This document shows, piece after piece, positions 53,458 to 62,601 of a DNA stretch of 64,000 bases. The position numbers and the translations under genes were made by a program. The DNA lies in contig CABXGL010000005.1 in NCBI GenBank assembly GCA_902511755.1, positions 1 through 64,000 on the forward strand, read 5' to 3'. Position 1 is the stretch's first letter; each line of letters begins with the position of its first letter. Under the pieces are notes generated by a model, which worked only from the letters and a program-made list of their open reading frames with translations, did no database searches and had not been told where the DNA came from. This DNA comes from an uncultured Bacteroidota bacterium. Lineage in GTDB: Bacteria > Bacteroidota > Bacteroidia > Flavobacteriales > Flavobacteriaceae.

Positions 53458-55401
53458 CTATTTTAAAGATTTAGATTCTTTTATAGCTGTTTTGATATCA
53501 AAGGGTCTTTCTCCATAAATTCTAACAAGATCTTCTTTAAAGATAACTTCTTTTTCAAGAAGAAAATTTGCCAATTCTATTAGTTTACTTTTATGCTTTT
53601 TAAGTAGTTTAATAGCCCTTTGATATTGTGTTTCAATAATGTTAGAAATTTCTTTATCGATTACTTCAGCTGTTACATCACTATATGGTTTTGTAAAACT
53701 ATAATCGTTTTGTCCAGTTGAATCGTAATAGGTTAAATTACCAATTTTATCATTTAATCCATATACAGTAACCATTGACCTTGCTTGTTTCGTTACTTTT
53801 TCCAAGTCACTTAGTGCTCCTGTAGAGATATTATTAAACATCACTTTCTCTGCAGCTCTTCCCCCTAATGCAGCACACATTTCATCAAGAATTTGTTCAG
53901 TTTTAACTATTTGTCTTTCTTCTGGTAAATACCATGCAGCTCCTAGGGATTGGCCTCTAGGAACTATTGTTACTTTAACTAGTGGAGCTGCGTGCTCTAG
54001 CATCCAACTAACAGTTGCATGCCCAGCTTCATGAAATGCAATTGTTTTCTTTTCTGTTTCAGTTATTATTTTATTCTTTTTTTCTAATCCTCCAACAATT
54101 CTATCAACTGCATCTAAAAAGTCTTGTTTATTTACAGATTTTTTTAATTTTCTTGCAGCAATTAATGCTGCTTCATTACATACATTTGCTATATCAGCAC
54201 CTGAAAATCCAGGTGTTTGTTTTGCTAGGAAATCAGTATCAAGATTTTTTGAAATTTTGATAGGCTTAAGGTGGACATTAAAGATTTCTTTTCTTTCTCT
54301 AACATCAGGTAAATCTACATATATTTGTCTGTCAAATCTTCCTGCTCTCATTAATGCTTTATCTAAAACATCAGCTCTATTGGTAGCTGCAACTACAATA
54401 ACATTTGTATTAGTTCCAAAACCATCCATTTCAGTTAAAAGTTGATTTAAAGTATTTTCTCTTTCATCATTTCCTCCAGTCATATTACTTTTTCCTCTAG
54501 CTCTACCAATAGCATCTATTTCATCAATAAATATTATTGAGGGAGATTTTTCTTTTGCTTGTTTAAATAAATCTCTAACTCTAGATGCTCCAACGCCAAC
54601 AAACATTTCAACAAAATCAGATCCAGATAATGAGAAGAATGGTACTTTTGCTTCACCTGCTACTGCTTTAGCTAGTAAAGTTTTCCCAGTACCTGGTAGG
54701 CCAATTAATAATGCACCTTTTGGTATTTTACCACCCAGTTTAGTATATTTTGTAGGATTTTTAAGAAAATCTACAATTTCTTGAACTTCTTCTTTTGCAC
54801 CTTCTAATCCAGCAACATCTTTAAAAGTTGTTTTAACATCACTTTTTTCATCAAATAGTTTGGCTTTGGATTTTCCAATACTAAAAATTTGTGAACCTCC
54901 TCCTCCTCCTCCTCCGGACATTCTTCTCATAAAAAAGAACCATAGTCCTATTAAAATAATTAAAGGAAGAAATCCTAAAACATAATCTAAAAACTTATTT
55001 TCAACTGTTTTAAAATCATAATTAAATTGAATTCCTTTTTTTTCAGCTTCTTCTAGTTTATTCTGAAATAATTCAAGGTTTCCAATTTCAAAAACATAAT
55101 GGGGACCATTTAAATTTTTCTGACCTAAAAAATTTGTTGAGTTAGCGCTTTTGTGATCAGGACTATTTAGCGCATCTCTATTAAGGGTTACTTGAGCAAT
55201 ATTCTTATTAATTACTGTAACTCCTTTTATTTCTCCTTTATTTAAAAATCTTTCAAAACTTGAAATATTAATTTTTTTTGAGGAATTAGAAGTTTCATTT
55301 CCACCAATAAAATAAGTGCTTGCAAAAAATAATACTATCATGGCATAAATCCAATATGTATTAAATTTTGGAGTCTTCATTGTATTCTTATTCTTATTCA
55401 T
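53458..55401 (-). CDS. ftsH: ATP-dependent zinc metalloprotease FtsH
   Basis: FtsH degrades misfolded and regulatory membrane proteins. The 647 residues have two membrane segments around a periplasmic domain, a poly-Gly stretch after TM2, then an AAA module and a peptidase. The Walker A is 'GLPGTGKT', with Leu replacing the usual first Pro of GPPGTGKT. Walker B is '[11 protein letters not shown]', SRH '[19 protein letters not shown]' and the zinc site 'HEAGH'. It is followed by the LUD gene and preceded by rsfS by two bases. Confidence 0.97.
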   Translation of the reverse strand: MNKNKNTMKTPKFNTYWIYAMIVLFFASTYFIGGNETSNSSKKINISSFERFLNKGEIKGVTVINKNIAQVTLNRDALNSPDHKSANSTNFLGQKNLNGPHYVFEIGNLELFQNKLEEAEKKGIQFNYDFKTVENKFLDYVLGFLPLIILIGLWFFFMRRMSGGGGGGGSQIFSIGKSKAKLFDEKSDVKTTFKDVAGLEGAKEEVQEIVDFLKNPTKYTKLGGKIPKGALLIGLPGTGKTLLAKAVAGEAKVPFFSLSGSDFVEMFVGVGASRVRDLFKQAKEKSPSIIFIDEIDAIGRARGKSNMTGGNDERENTLNQLLTEMDGFGTNTNVIVVAATNRADVLDKALMRAGRFDRQIYVDLPDVRERKEIFNVHLKPIKISKNLDTDFLAKQTPGFSGADIANVCNEAALIAARKLKKSVNKQDFLDAVDRIVGGLEKKNKIITETEKKTIAFHEAGHATVSWMLEHAAPLVKVTIVPRGQSLGAAWYLPEERQIVKTEQILDEMCAALGGRAAEKVMFNNISTGALSDLEKVTKQARSMVTVYGLNDKIGNLTYYDSTGQNDYSFTKPYSDVTAEVIDKEISNIIETQYQRAIKLLKKHKSKLIELANFLLEKEVIFKEDLVRIYGERPFDIKTAIKESKSLK

Positions 55402-55403
55402 TT

Positions 55404-55760
55404 TTAATATTTAGTTTCAATTAGGGTTGAATTAGATTCTCCCCAAAATTCTTCAATCTTATAATAATCTCTCGTTTCTTCATCAAAAACATGAACTACC
55501 ACATCAAAATAATCCATTAAAACCCATTTACAATTCTCTAATCCTTCTACATGCCAGGGTTTTTCACCTAACTCTTTACTAACACATTTTTTAATTGAAC
55601 CTGTAATAGCATTTACTTGAGTTCTAGAACTTCCAGAACAAATAATAAAATACTTACAGATTGTATTTTCAATAACTCTTAAATCTAGAATATTAATATT
55701 AATTCCCTTTACATTTTCAATACCCTCTATTACACATGTAATTAAATTATCTGTATTCAA
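55404..55760 (-). CDS. rsfS: Ribosomal silencing factor RsfS
   Basis: RsfS binds ribosomal protein uL14 and blocks subunit joining in starved cells. The 118 residues include the family segments 'KYFIICSGSSRTQVNAI', 'KPWHVEGLENCKWVLMDYFDVVVHVF' and 'RDYYKIEEFWG'. The start codon is TTG; a TAA lies four codons upstream in frame. It is the first gene of the rsfS-ftsH-LUD-cdsA-psd cluster and is divergent from birA. Confidence 0.95.
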   Translation of the reverse strand: MNTDNLITCVIEGIENVKGININILDLRVIENTICKYFIICSGSSRTQVNAITGSIKKCVSKELGEKPWHVEGLENCKWVLMDYFDVVVHVFDEETRDYYKIEEFWGESNSTLIETKY

Positions 55761-55831
55761 ATTAGCTATTTAAAATGTAAATTTAGGATAATTAATACTA
55801 CTATTTTAGTTTTATAATAATTTAGTTACAA

Positions 55832-56581
55832 ATGAAAATAATCAAACTTGATGCCATTAATTCAACAAATGAATTCTTAAAAGAGTTTATTCAAGTCAAT
55901 TCGAGTAAAAATACTCATTTAGTATACACATTTAATCAAACAAAAGGAAAAGGACAAAGAGGAAAGGTTTGGGTCTCAGAATCTGGAAAGAATTTAGCTA
56001 TCTCTACTTGTTTATTTCCTGAAAAAATAAAAATTAAAGAACAATTTATTTTAAATATGTTTTTTTCTCTTTTTATAATAAATACCCTAAAATCATTAAA
56101 AATTCCAGATTTAAAGATTAAATGGCCAAACGACATATTGTCAGGAAATAAAAAAATATGTGGGATTTTATGTGAAATTAAGATTAAAGGTGAATATATT
56201 GAGAATCTTATTGTTGGCTTTGGAATTAATGTTAATCAACTGAATTTTAAAAATTTACCTAATGCATCTTCATTAAAGCTGATTAAAAATATTAGCTATG
56301 ATTTAGATAATTTGATTAATTTATTTATTAAAAATTTGAAGAATAATAATTATTTCCTTAACTCATTTAAAAGTTTTTCAAAATTAGATATTGAAAATCT
56401 AATAGATAATTATCATAAAAACTTATATGGAATAAATCAATTAAAATCTTATGTTGATTCTAATGGATCAAGTTTTAATGGTATGATAGTTTCTGTTAAT
56501 AAAAGCGGAATCATTAATATTGAGAAAGAAGATGGTAGTATTAACACTTATAATTTTCAAGAAATCCAAACAATTATTTAG
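55832..56581 (+). CDS. birA: Biotin--[acetyl-CoA-carboxylase] ligase
   Basis: BirA attaches biotin to biotin-carrier proteins. The 249 residues contain the catalytic domain only: 'INSTNEFLKEF', the biotinyl-AMP loop 'GKGQRGKVWVSESGKNLAIS' near residue 40, 'IKWPNDILSGNKKICGIL' and 'IVGFGINVNQ'. There is no N-terminal helix-turn-helix, so it is a class I ligase that does not repress transcription. It is followed three bases later by a YqaA-like gene. Confidence 0.94.
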   Translation: MKIIKLDAINSTNEFLKEFIQVNSSKNTHLVYTFNQTKGKGQRGKVWVSESGKNLAISTCLFPEKIKIKEQFILNMFFSLFIINTLKSLKIPDLKIKWPNDILSGNKKICGILCEIKIKGEYIENLIVGFGINVNQLNFKNLPNASSLKLIKNISYDLDNLINLFIKNLKNNNYFLNSFKSFSKLDIENLIDNYHKNLYGINQLKSYVDSNGSSFNGMIVSVNKSGIINIEKEDGSINTYNFQEIQTII

Positions 56582-56584
56582 AAC

Positions 56585-57034
56585 ATGGAGTCATTTATTG
56601 AATGGGGTTATTTAGGTCTATTTCTTTCAAGCTTTTTAGCTGCTACAATAATCCCTCTTAGTTCTGAAATAGTTTTTAGTGTTTTAATTGTTAAAGGCTA
56701 TGATTTTGGAATAAGTTTATTTGTTGCTACAATTGGAAATTGGCTTGGAGGACTAAGCAGTTATTATCTAGGAAGATTGGGTAACTGGGAAAAGTTAGAA
56801 AGATATTTTAATTTAAAAAAAGAAAGTATTTATAATTTCAAAATAAAGGTTGATAAATGGGGGAGTGCATTGGCTTTTTTTTCCTGGTTGCCAATATTGG
56901 GTGATCCCATTGCAGTAAGTTTAGGATTCTTTAGAACAAATTATTTTTTGGTAGGAATTTGGATGTTATTTGGAAAAATTTTTAGATATGTAGTTTGGGC
57001 AATTATAACATATTGGGGATTATCTTATTTTTAA
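56585..57034 (+). CDS. YqaA-family (DedA/SNARE-associated-like) membrane protein
   Basis: A 149-residue membrane protein with four to five helices. 'FLSSFLAATIIPLSSEIVF', 'GNWLGGLSSYYLGRLG' and 'WLPILGDPIAVSLGFFRT' are the conserved stretches of the YqaA branch of the DedA superfamily. Relatives flip or transport lipid carriers, but the YqaA branch has no proven substrate. It is co-transcribed with birA and converges with the SDR gene at a three-base gap. Confidence 0.87.
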   Translation: MESFIEWGYLGLFLSSFLAATIIPLSSEIVFSVLIVKGYDFGISLFVATIGNWLGGLSSYYLGRLGNWEKLERYFNLKKESIYNFKIKVDKWGSALAFFSWLPILGDPIAVSLGFFRTNYFLVGIWMLFGKIFRYVVWAIITYWGLSYF

Positions 57035-57037
57035 TAA

Positions 57038-57835
57038 TTATTTATTGAATCTACCTGGTGCTATAAATGAGCTAAGTATTTTAAAAACTGATTGCGGTAC
57101 AGAATTTATTAAAAAAGCTATTATTTTCCATGTTTTTGTAGGTACACAAATTGCCTTTCCTTTTAGCATTGCATTTACTCCTTCAACTGCAATTCTTTTA
57201 GCAGATTTTTTTAAGAATTTAGGAACCCTATCCATTTCATCTTGTACTCCACTAGCTGTATGAAAATTTGTAACTGTAAAACCTGGGCAAACAGCAGTTG
57301 AAGAAATTCCATTTTTATTATAACTTAAATTTACTGCCTCACTAAATCTATTTATAAAAGTCTTTGTAGGACCATATAAGGATTGAATTGCAGAAGGAGG
57401 GGCAAATGCAGCAATTGATGAAACTATCATAATTTTTCCTCCTCCTTTTTCCATCATTATAGGAATAAATAATTTTGTTAAGGCTATAACGGAAATGCTT
57501 AAAACTCTTATGCATTTTTCTTCATCTTCCATTGAAGATTCATGTAAAGGAGCAGAAACTCCATAACCAGCATTATTAATTAATATTTCAACAAAATAAT
57601 TTTTAGAATTGCAATATTCAAATATTTCATTTGGAGCTTCTTTCTTACTTAAATCACTTGAAATAAAATCTACTTTTACCTTATATTTTGATGAAATATC
57701 TTTTGAAATATTTTTTAATAAACCCTCTCTTCTTGCAGTTAAAATTAAGTTGAATCCTTTTTCAGCTAAATAATATGCTATTTCTAGGCCAATTCCAGAT
57801 GATGATCCTGTGATAAGAGTATACGATTCGTTCAT
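57038..57835 (-). CDS. Short-chain dehydrogenase/reductase
   Basis: A 265-residue SDR enzyme. The NAD(P) loop is 'TGSSSGIGLEIAYYL' at the N-terminus, 'NNAGYG' is near residue 88, 'IVSSIAAF' gives the catalytic Ser and 'YGPTKTF' the Tyr-x3-Lys. The basic 'TARRE' after the second strand suggests NADPH preference. The C-terminal part contains hydrophobic segments that could touch the membrane. Substrate unknown. Its start is immediately after the SRPBCC-like gene. Confidence 0.92.
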   Translation of the reverse strand: MNESYTLITGSSSGIGLEIAYYLAEKGFNLILTARREGLLKNISKDISSKYKVKVDFISSDLSKKEAPNEIFEYCNSKNYFVEILINNAGYGVSAPLHESSMEDEEKCIRVLSISVIALTKLFIPIMMEKGGGKIMIVSSIAAFAPPSAIQSLYGPTKTFINRFSEAVNLSYNKNGISSTAVCPGFTVTNFHTASGVQDEMDRVPKFLKKSAKRIAVEGVNAMLKGKAICVPTKTWKIIAFLINSVPQSVFKILSSFIAPGRFNK

Positions 57836-58231
57836 TTAACTTAAGTTTTTAATATTTTCTGAAAGATCATTAATAAAAGATTGTAATGGATTTTTTACCA
57901 TCATTTGTAGCATAGGATTGAGATTTCCATCAAATTCCAAATGAAATGAAGATATTTGATCATCAGATTTAGATATAAATCCAGTAAGAGAAAAATCTAT
58001 TTTAGAATCTAATGATTTTAAAATAATTTTTGAAGGCATGTTTTTCTCAGAAATTTTCAATTTTATCGCTGGCATTCCTTTTATAGAAAAAACAAAAGAC
58101 TCTTCATCAATAATTTCAAATTTAGAAACATTTTCAGGCATAATTTTTTTATAATTTTCTATTAAACAAAGACTATCAAATAAAACTTTATCAATTAAAT
58201 TTATTTGTGAAATTTTACTAATTAGTTTCAT
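57836..58231 (-). CDS. SRPBCC-like (START-superfamily) small protein
   Basis: A 131-residue protein without signal peptide. The alternating pattern 'KLISKISQINLIDKVLFDSLCLIENYKKIMPENV' at the start and a long C-terminal helix ('NPMLQMMVKNPLQSFINDLSENIKNL') fit the helix-grip SRPBCC fold, usually a hydrophobic ligand binder. I know of a similar protein next to pyrE in other Flavobacteriia. Function unknown. It lies between pyrE (three-base gap) and the SDR gene (no gap). Confidence 0.72.
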   Translation of the reverse strand: MKLISKISQINLIDKVLFDSLCLIENYKKIMPENVSKFEIIDEESFVFSIKGMPAIKLKISEKNMPSKIILKSLDSKIDFSLTGFISKSDDQISSFHLEFDGNLNPMLQMMVKNPLQSFINDLSENIKNLS

Positions 58232-58234
58232 AGA

Positions 58235-58882
58235 TTAATTATTAGGATTCCAGTCCTGTGGACTTTCTTTCCATTTGGAAAGAATTTTAAATTCATTATC
58301 ATTTATATAATTTGATAAAAGAGCTTGTTCTAAAAGAATATCATAAGAACTTAATGTATTTAATGTTACTTTTTTCTTTTCAAAATTTTCATATGAAATT
58401 GGAAATCCATAAGTAAATATACTTATCATTCCTTTCACTTGTAGTTTTGCTTCTCTCAATGCATCAACGGCAACTAAACTACTATTACCTGTGCTAATTA
58501 AATCTTCAATCACCACAACATTTTGATTATTTTCATAACTTCCTTCAATTTGATTCTTCCTACCATGCTTTTTAGAATTAGGTCTAACATATATAAATGG
58601 TAAATTCATTATATCTGCAACCAACATGCCTATTCCTATTGCACCAGTAGCAACACCTGCAATTAAATCAGGTTTACCATATAACTTATCTATTTGCTTT
58701 GAAATTTCTTCTCGAATGAAAATTCTTATTTGAGGATAAGATAGAATTATTCGATTATCACAATAGATGGGAGATTTCCATCCACTAGCCCATAGAAATG
58801 GATTTTTTGAATTCAATTTAATTGCATTAATTTGTAGTAGAAGATCAGCTGTTTTTTTGGCAGTATTCAAATCAAGAATCAT
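58235..58882 (-). CDS. pyrE: Orotate phosphoribosyltransferase
   Basis: PyrE joins orotate to PRPP in pyrimidine synthesis. The 215-residue protein has the PRPP motif 'NVVVIEDLISTGNSSLVAVDAL' near residue 123 and the N-terminal 'WASGWKSPIYCDNRIIL'. The ORF track starts nine residues earlier at 58909; the ATG at 58882 ('MILDLNTAKKTADLL') fits the family and a -7 box lies four bases upstream of it. It heads an operon with the SRPBCC-like and SDR genes and is head-to-head with a Nudix gene, with only seven bases between the two start codons. Confidence 0.94.
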   Translation of the reverse strand: MILDLNTAKKTADLLLQINAIKLNSKNPFLWASGWKSPIYCDNRIILSYPQIRIFIREEISKQIDKLYGKPDLIAGVATGAIGIGMLVADIMNLPFIYVRPNSKKHGRKNQIEGSYENNQNVVVIEDLISTGNSSLVAVDALREAKLQVKGMISIFTYGFPISYENFEKKKVTLNTLSSYDILLEQALLSNYINDNEFKILSKWKESPQDWNPNN

Positions 58883-58886
58883 TAAG

Positions 58887-58913
58887 CAAATGTATAAAGT
58901 TTTTATCAATCAA
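58887..58913 (-). promoter_or_regulatory. Promoter of pyrE overlapping the Nudix start codon
   Basis: On the minus strand TTG (58911-58913) and TACATTTG (58887-58894) are 16 bases apart. The box ends four bases before the pyrE ATG and covers the first bases of the divergent Nudix coding sequence. Confidence 0.55.
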
Positions 58914-59468
58914 AATGTAATAGTTTTAACTAACAAAGTTCAATTTGGTACAAAAATAACTGTTCTACCATTAAAAGAAACATCACTAGATGATATTATA
59001 AAAAAATTAAAAAAACGAAAAACAATATTTTTATATCATCATAATCCAAATAAATTAATTTCTCATTTTAAAAAAAAGCTAAAGTTAGTTAGAGCTGGGG
59101 GAGGAATTGTTAAAAATCATAAAGATGAAACTTTATTTATTTATAGAAGAGATAAATGGGATTTGCCAAAAGGAAAGATGGATAAAGGAGAATCAATTGA
59201 AGAAACAGCCTTACGTGAGGTTGAAGAAGAAACGGGTGTTAAGAATCTTATGATTATAGATTTGTTTAAACATACTTATCATATTTTTAAAAAAGGAAAT
59301 AAACATTATTTAAAGGAAACAACTTGGTTTAATATGAAAACGGACTATGATGACATACTAAAACCTGAATTTAAAGAAGAAATTACAAAGGTTATTTGGA
59401 AAAGTAAAAAGCAAATAAAAGAGATAAAAAACACCTATCCTAATATTAAATTATTACTCGAAATCTAA
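58890..59468 (+). CDS. Nudix hydrolase
   Basis: A 192-residue Nudix protein. The Nudix box 'GKMDKGESIEETALREVEEETGV' is near residues 93-115, with all catalytic Glu present. Residues 1-60 form a separate N-terminal part. The ORF track start at 58767 lies deep inside pyrE; the ATG at 58890 ('MYKVFINQNV') avoids that and is preferred. Substrate unknown; relatives hydrolyse diadenosine polyphosphates or nucleotide sugars. Its 3' end overlaps coaD by four bases. Confidence 0.9.
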   Translation: MYKVFINQNVIVLTNKVQFGTKITVLPLKETSLDDIIKKLKKRKTIFLYHHNPNKLISHFKKKLKLVRAGGGIVKNHKDETLFIYRRDKWDLPKGKMDKGESIEETALREVEEETGVKNLMIIDLFKHTYHIFKKGNKHYLKETTWFNMKTDYDDILKPEFKEEITKVIWKSKKQIKEIKNTYPNIKLLLEI

Positions 59469-59920
59469 TTTATAACAACCGAATTTGGAACAAGAAGTTT
59501 ATAATCGCCATTATTTAGAATAAGTTCCCTTACAATACTACTACTAATAAAAGATGTTTTTGCAGATGTTAGTAAAAATACAGTTTCAATTTTTGAAAGT
59601 TTCCTGTTGGTCCTAGCAATAGCTTTTTCAAATTCAAAATCCCCATTATTTCTAATTCCTCTTACAATAAAATTTGCTCCAACTTTTTTACAAAAATCTA
59701 TAGTTAAACCCTGATAGCTCATAACTTTAACTCTGGAGTCATCATTGAAACAGTTTTTAATAAATTTAATTCTTTCATCTTCAGAAAACATTGTTTTCTT
59801 TTCATAGTTTCTTCCTACCCCAACAGTTATTTCATCAAATAATGAAAGACTCCTTTTTAAAATATCTAAATGACCTAAAGTAAAAGGGTCAAATGTTCCA
59901 GGAAAAATTGCTTTTCTCAT
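59465..59920 (-). CDS. coaD: Pantetheine-phosphate adenylyltransferase
   Basis: CoaD makes dephospho-CoA from phosphopantetheine and ATP. The 151 residues show 'FPGTFDPFTLGHLDIL' with the HxGH-like nucleotidyltransferase motif at the N-terminus, 'GRNYEKKTMFS', and 'ISSSIVREL' for ATP binding. It lies 18 bases after ddl on the same strand. Confidence 0.97.
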   Translation of the reverse strand: MRKAIFPGTFDPFTLGHLDILKRSLSLFDEITVGVGRNYEKKTMFSEDERIKFIKNCFNDDSRVKVMSYQGLTIDFCKKVGANFIVRGIRNNGDFEFEKAIARTNRKLSKIETVFLLTSAKTSFISSSIVRELILNNGDYKLLVPNSVVIN

Positions 59921-59938
59921 TTTTTAAATATAAATAAT

Positions 59939-60913
59939 TTATTCAATAGCCTGTTGAATTATATCAGTGAATAATTCTTGTAATGAAATTCCATTTATTT
60001 TTACTTGTTTTGGAAAAATACTTTCTTTAGTTAATCCAGGAATTGAATTTAATTCAAGAAAATAAGGGGTGTTATCTACGAAAATAAATTCACTTCTTGA
60101 CAAACCTTTTATCCCCAATTTTTGATATATTTTCTTAGCAATTTTAGTAACATTATTTTGTTGAATTTTAGAAATATTAGCTGGTGTTATTTCTTTAGAT
60201 TTTCCCTCGTATTTAGCTTCATAATCAAAAAAATCATTTTCTGTAATTAATTCTGTAATTCCAAAAACTTTAATTTCTTTTTTATAATTCATAACTCCAA
60301 CTGATACTTCTGTTCCATCTAAAAAAGATTCAATTAAAATTTCTTTATCAATTTTGAAGGAATTATTAATAGATGGCAATAAATCACTTTTTCTATTGAC
60401 CTTATATACTCCAAAACTACTTCCAGATTTATTTGCTTTAACAAAACATGGGATTCCAATTTCTTTGATTATTTTTTCTTCATCAATTTTATCACCATAG
60501 TTCAAATGAATGGAATTTGCAGTAGGAATACTGTATTTTTTTAAAAATGAAATACAATCCCTTTTATTGAATGTAATTGCAGAAGTATCGGAATCACATC
60601 CGGTATAAGGTATTCCAATTGATTCAAAATATGACTGTAAAATCCCATCTTCACCAGGAGATCCATGAATTACAATAAAAGCAACATCAAATTTTATTTT
60701 TTTATTTTCAATTTTTAATGAAAAATCATTTCTAGAAATGTTAAATTCTTTGTTTTTATTGTCCAGGTAAAACCATTTGTCTTTTGTTATAACTATTCTA
60801 TATACTTTATAAAGGCCTCTATCTAAATTGTTAGAAACTACTTGTCCGCTTTTCATAGAAATTTCATATTCAGATGAATATCCACCCATTAATACAGCCA
60901 CATTTTTTTTCAT
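59939..60913 (-). CDS. ddl: D-alanine--D-alanine ligase
   Basis: Ddl makes the D-Ala-D-Ala dipeptide for peptidoglycan. The 324 residues include 'MGGYSSEYEISMKSG', the 'HGSPGEDGILQSYFESIGIPYTG' region, 'GIPCFVKANKSGSSFGV', and the metal-binding 'LNSIPGLTKESIFP'. A TATTTTTG box ends five bases before the ATG, so the message may be nearly leaderless. It is divergent from the PASTA-protein gene. Confidence 0.96.
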   Translation of the reverse strand: MKKNVAVLMGGYSSEYEISMKSGQVVSNNLDRGLYKVYRIVITKDKWFYLDNKNKEFNISRNDFSLKIENKKIKFDVAFIVIHGSPGEDGILQSYFESIGIPYTGCDSDTSAITFNKRDCISFLKKYSIPTANSIHLNYGDKIDEEKIIKEIGIPCFVKANKSGSSFGVYKVNRKSDLLPSINNSFKIDKEILIESFLDGTEVSVGVMNYKKEIKVFGITELITENDFFDYEAKYEGKSKEITPANISKIQQNNVTKIAKKIYQKLGIKGLSRSEFIFVDNTPYFLELNSIPGLTKESIFPKQVKINGISLQELFTDIIQQAIE

Positions 60914-60918
60914 ATCAA

Positions 60919-60944
60919 CAAAAATAATATTTATTTTAAGTCAA
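60919..60944 (-). promoter_or_regulatory. Promoter of ddl, five bases from the ATG
   Basis: On the minus strand TTG (60942-60944), 15 bases, then TATTTTTG (60919-60926), ending five bases before the ddl start codon. Spacing is slightly shorter than usual. Confidence 0.45.
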
Positions 60945-60966
60945 AACACTGAGATAACATATTTTA

Positions 60967-60974
60967 TATATTTG
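60967..60974 (+). promoter_or_regulatory. -7 box of the PASTA-rluD operon
   Basis: TATATTTG, an exact TAnnTTTG match, lies 13 bases before the PASTA-protein ATG. No -33 TTG is seen. Confidence 0.4.
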
Positions 60975-60987
60975 TTGAATATTACAA

Positions 60988-61542
60988 ATGAATTTTTTAA
61001 GATATTTTTTTAGCAAATATTTTATGAAGCAAGCTTTTATTGCTTCTGTAATTTCTGCTACAATAATAGTTTTTGTTTTTTTATTTTTAAATATAACTAC
61101 AAATCATAATAATTATATATCTGTCCCAGATTTAAAAGGATTTTTGATTTCTGATGTTGAAGAAATATTAAAAGAAAATGATTTAAATTTTGAAGTATCC
61201 GATTCCACTTTTTTTAATCCTAATTTTCCTAAGTTTTCTGTTTTAGAACAAATTCCTAATGCAAGTTCAAAAGTTAAAAAAAATAGAAAAATATATTTAA
61301 CATTAAACCCGTCAAATTATAGAAATGTAGCAATTCCAGATATTATTCAAATCACTAAAAGAAGTGCTATTGCTGCTTTGCTTGCTTCTGATTTAGAATT
61401 AGGTGAAATTACCTTAATAGATAATATTGGAAAAGATATGGTTATCCGAATTATATTTAAAAATGAACAGGTTGAGCCCGGGGTTTTAGTTCCTAAGAAA
61501 TCAAAAATTGATTTAGTTCTAGGTAATGGAATTAAACTTTAA
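60988..61542 (+). CDS. Membrane-anchored PASTA-domain protein
   Basis: A 184-residue protein with one N-terminal membrane helix ('SVISATIIVFVFLFLN') and two extracytoplasmic PASTA domains: 'VPDLKGFLISDVEEIL' begins the first and 'IPDIIQITKRSAIAALLAS' the second. PASTA domains bind peptidoglycan, but there is no kinase or transpeptidase domain attached. It is transcribed with the rluD-type gene three bases downstream, and lies beside ddl, in keeping with a wall-related role. Confidence 0.9.
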   Translation: MNFLRYFFSKYFMKQAFIASVISATIIVFVFLFLNITTNHNNYISVPDLKGFLISDVEEILKENDLNFEVSDSTFFNPNFPKFSVLEQIPNASSKVKKNRKIYLTLNPSNYRNVAIPDIIQITKRSAIAALLASDLELGEITLIDNIGKDMVIRIIFKNEQVEPGVLVPKKSKIDLVLGNGIKL

Positions 61543-61545
61543 GTA

Positions 61546-62568
61546 ATGAATCAAAAAGAAGAAACATTCGATTCTAATAACGAATTATTTGAACATTATC
61601 AATTTAAAGCTGACAAGGGTCAAGAACCTTTGAGGGTTGATAAATTTTTAATGAATAGAATTGAGAATGCTACAAGAAATAAAATTCAAAATGCTGCCAA
61701 AAACGGATTTATTTTTGTTAATCAAAAATCTGTTAAATCCAATTATAAAGTAAAACCTGGGGACATAACTAAAGTAATGTTTTCACACCCTCCATTCGAA
61801 AATTTATTGGTAGCTGAAGATATACCTCTTAATATTGTTTATGAAGACGCTTCTTTACTTGTTATAAATAAGCCACCTGGAATTGTAGTTCACCCCGGAC
61901 ATGGCAATTACAGTGGAACATTATTAAATGGATTGATCCATCATTTTAAAAACTTACCATCTAATAAAGATGGAAGACCTGGTTTAGTTCATAGAATCGA
62001 TAAGGATACTAGTGGTTTATTAGTAATAGCTAAAACAGAGTTCTCTATGACTAATCTTGCGAAGCAATTTTATTTAAAATCTTCAAAGAGAAAATATCAT
62101 GCTCTTGTTTGGGGTTCTGTTGAAAATGATGAAGGAACCATTAATGAAAATTTAGCTAGAGATCCTAAAAATCGATTAATCATGAGTGTTCCAGAGGATA
62201 AAGAGTTTGGAAAAAATGCAGTAACCCATTACAAAGTTTTAAAAAGGTTTAATTATGTTACACTAATAGAATGTCGATTAGAAACAGGAAGAACACATCA
62301 AATTAGGGCGCATATGAAATTTATTGGTCATCCAATTTTCAATGATAAAAGATATGGAGGAGATAAAATTTTAAAAGGAACCATTTTTAATAAGTATAAG
62401 CAATTTGTACAAAATTGTTTTAAAATTTTACCTCGTCAGGCTCTTCACGCCAAAACTTTAGGATTTTTACATCCTCAATCAAATAAAGAAATGGGTTTTG
62501 AATCAGATTTGCCAGATGATTTTACTAAGTGTCTTAATAAATGGGAAAACTATTCCAATAATATTTGA
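61546..62568 (+). CDS. rluD: RluA/RluD-family pseudouridine synthase
   Basis: The enzyme isomerises uridines in rRNA (23S sites for RluD). The 340 residues have an N-terminal S4 RNA-binding domain ('LRVDKFLMNRIENATRNKIQNA') and the catalytic domain. That domain contains 'VHRIDKDTSGLLVIAKTE' (catalytic Asp near residue 155), 'TGRTHQIRAHM' and 'RQALHAKTLGFLHP'. Assignment to RluD in particular, and not a paralogue, is by usual annotation; site specificity cannot be read from the sequence. Confidence 0.92.
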   Translation: MNQKEETFDSNNELFEHYQFKADKGQEPLRVDKFLMNRIENATRNKIQNAAKNGFIFVNQKSVKSNYKVKPGDITKVMFSHPPFENLLVAEDIPLNIVYEDASLLVINKPPGIVVHPGHGNYSGTLLNGLIHHFKNLPSNKDGRPGLVHRIDKDTSGLLVIAKTEFSMTNLAKQFYLKSSKRKYHALVWGSVENDEGTINENLARDPKNRLIMSVPEDKEFGKNAVTHYKVLKRFNYVTLIECRLETGRTHQIRAHMKFIGHPIFNDKRYGGDKILKGTIFNKYKQFVQNCFKILPRQALHAKTLGFLHPQSNKEMGFESDLPDDFTKCLNKWENYSNNI

Positions 62569-62601
62569 TTTTTTTTAATTTTACATTTAAATATTAATTA
62601 T

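Noticed and set aside
54897-54918. CTC/CTT repeat resembling a microsatellite
   Set aside because: It encodes the Gly-rich linker after TM2 of FtsH, a usual feature of the family.
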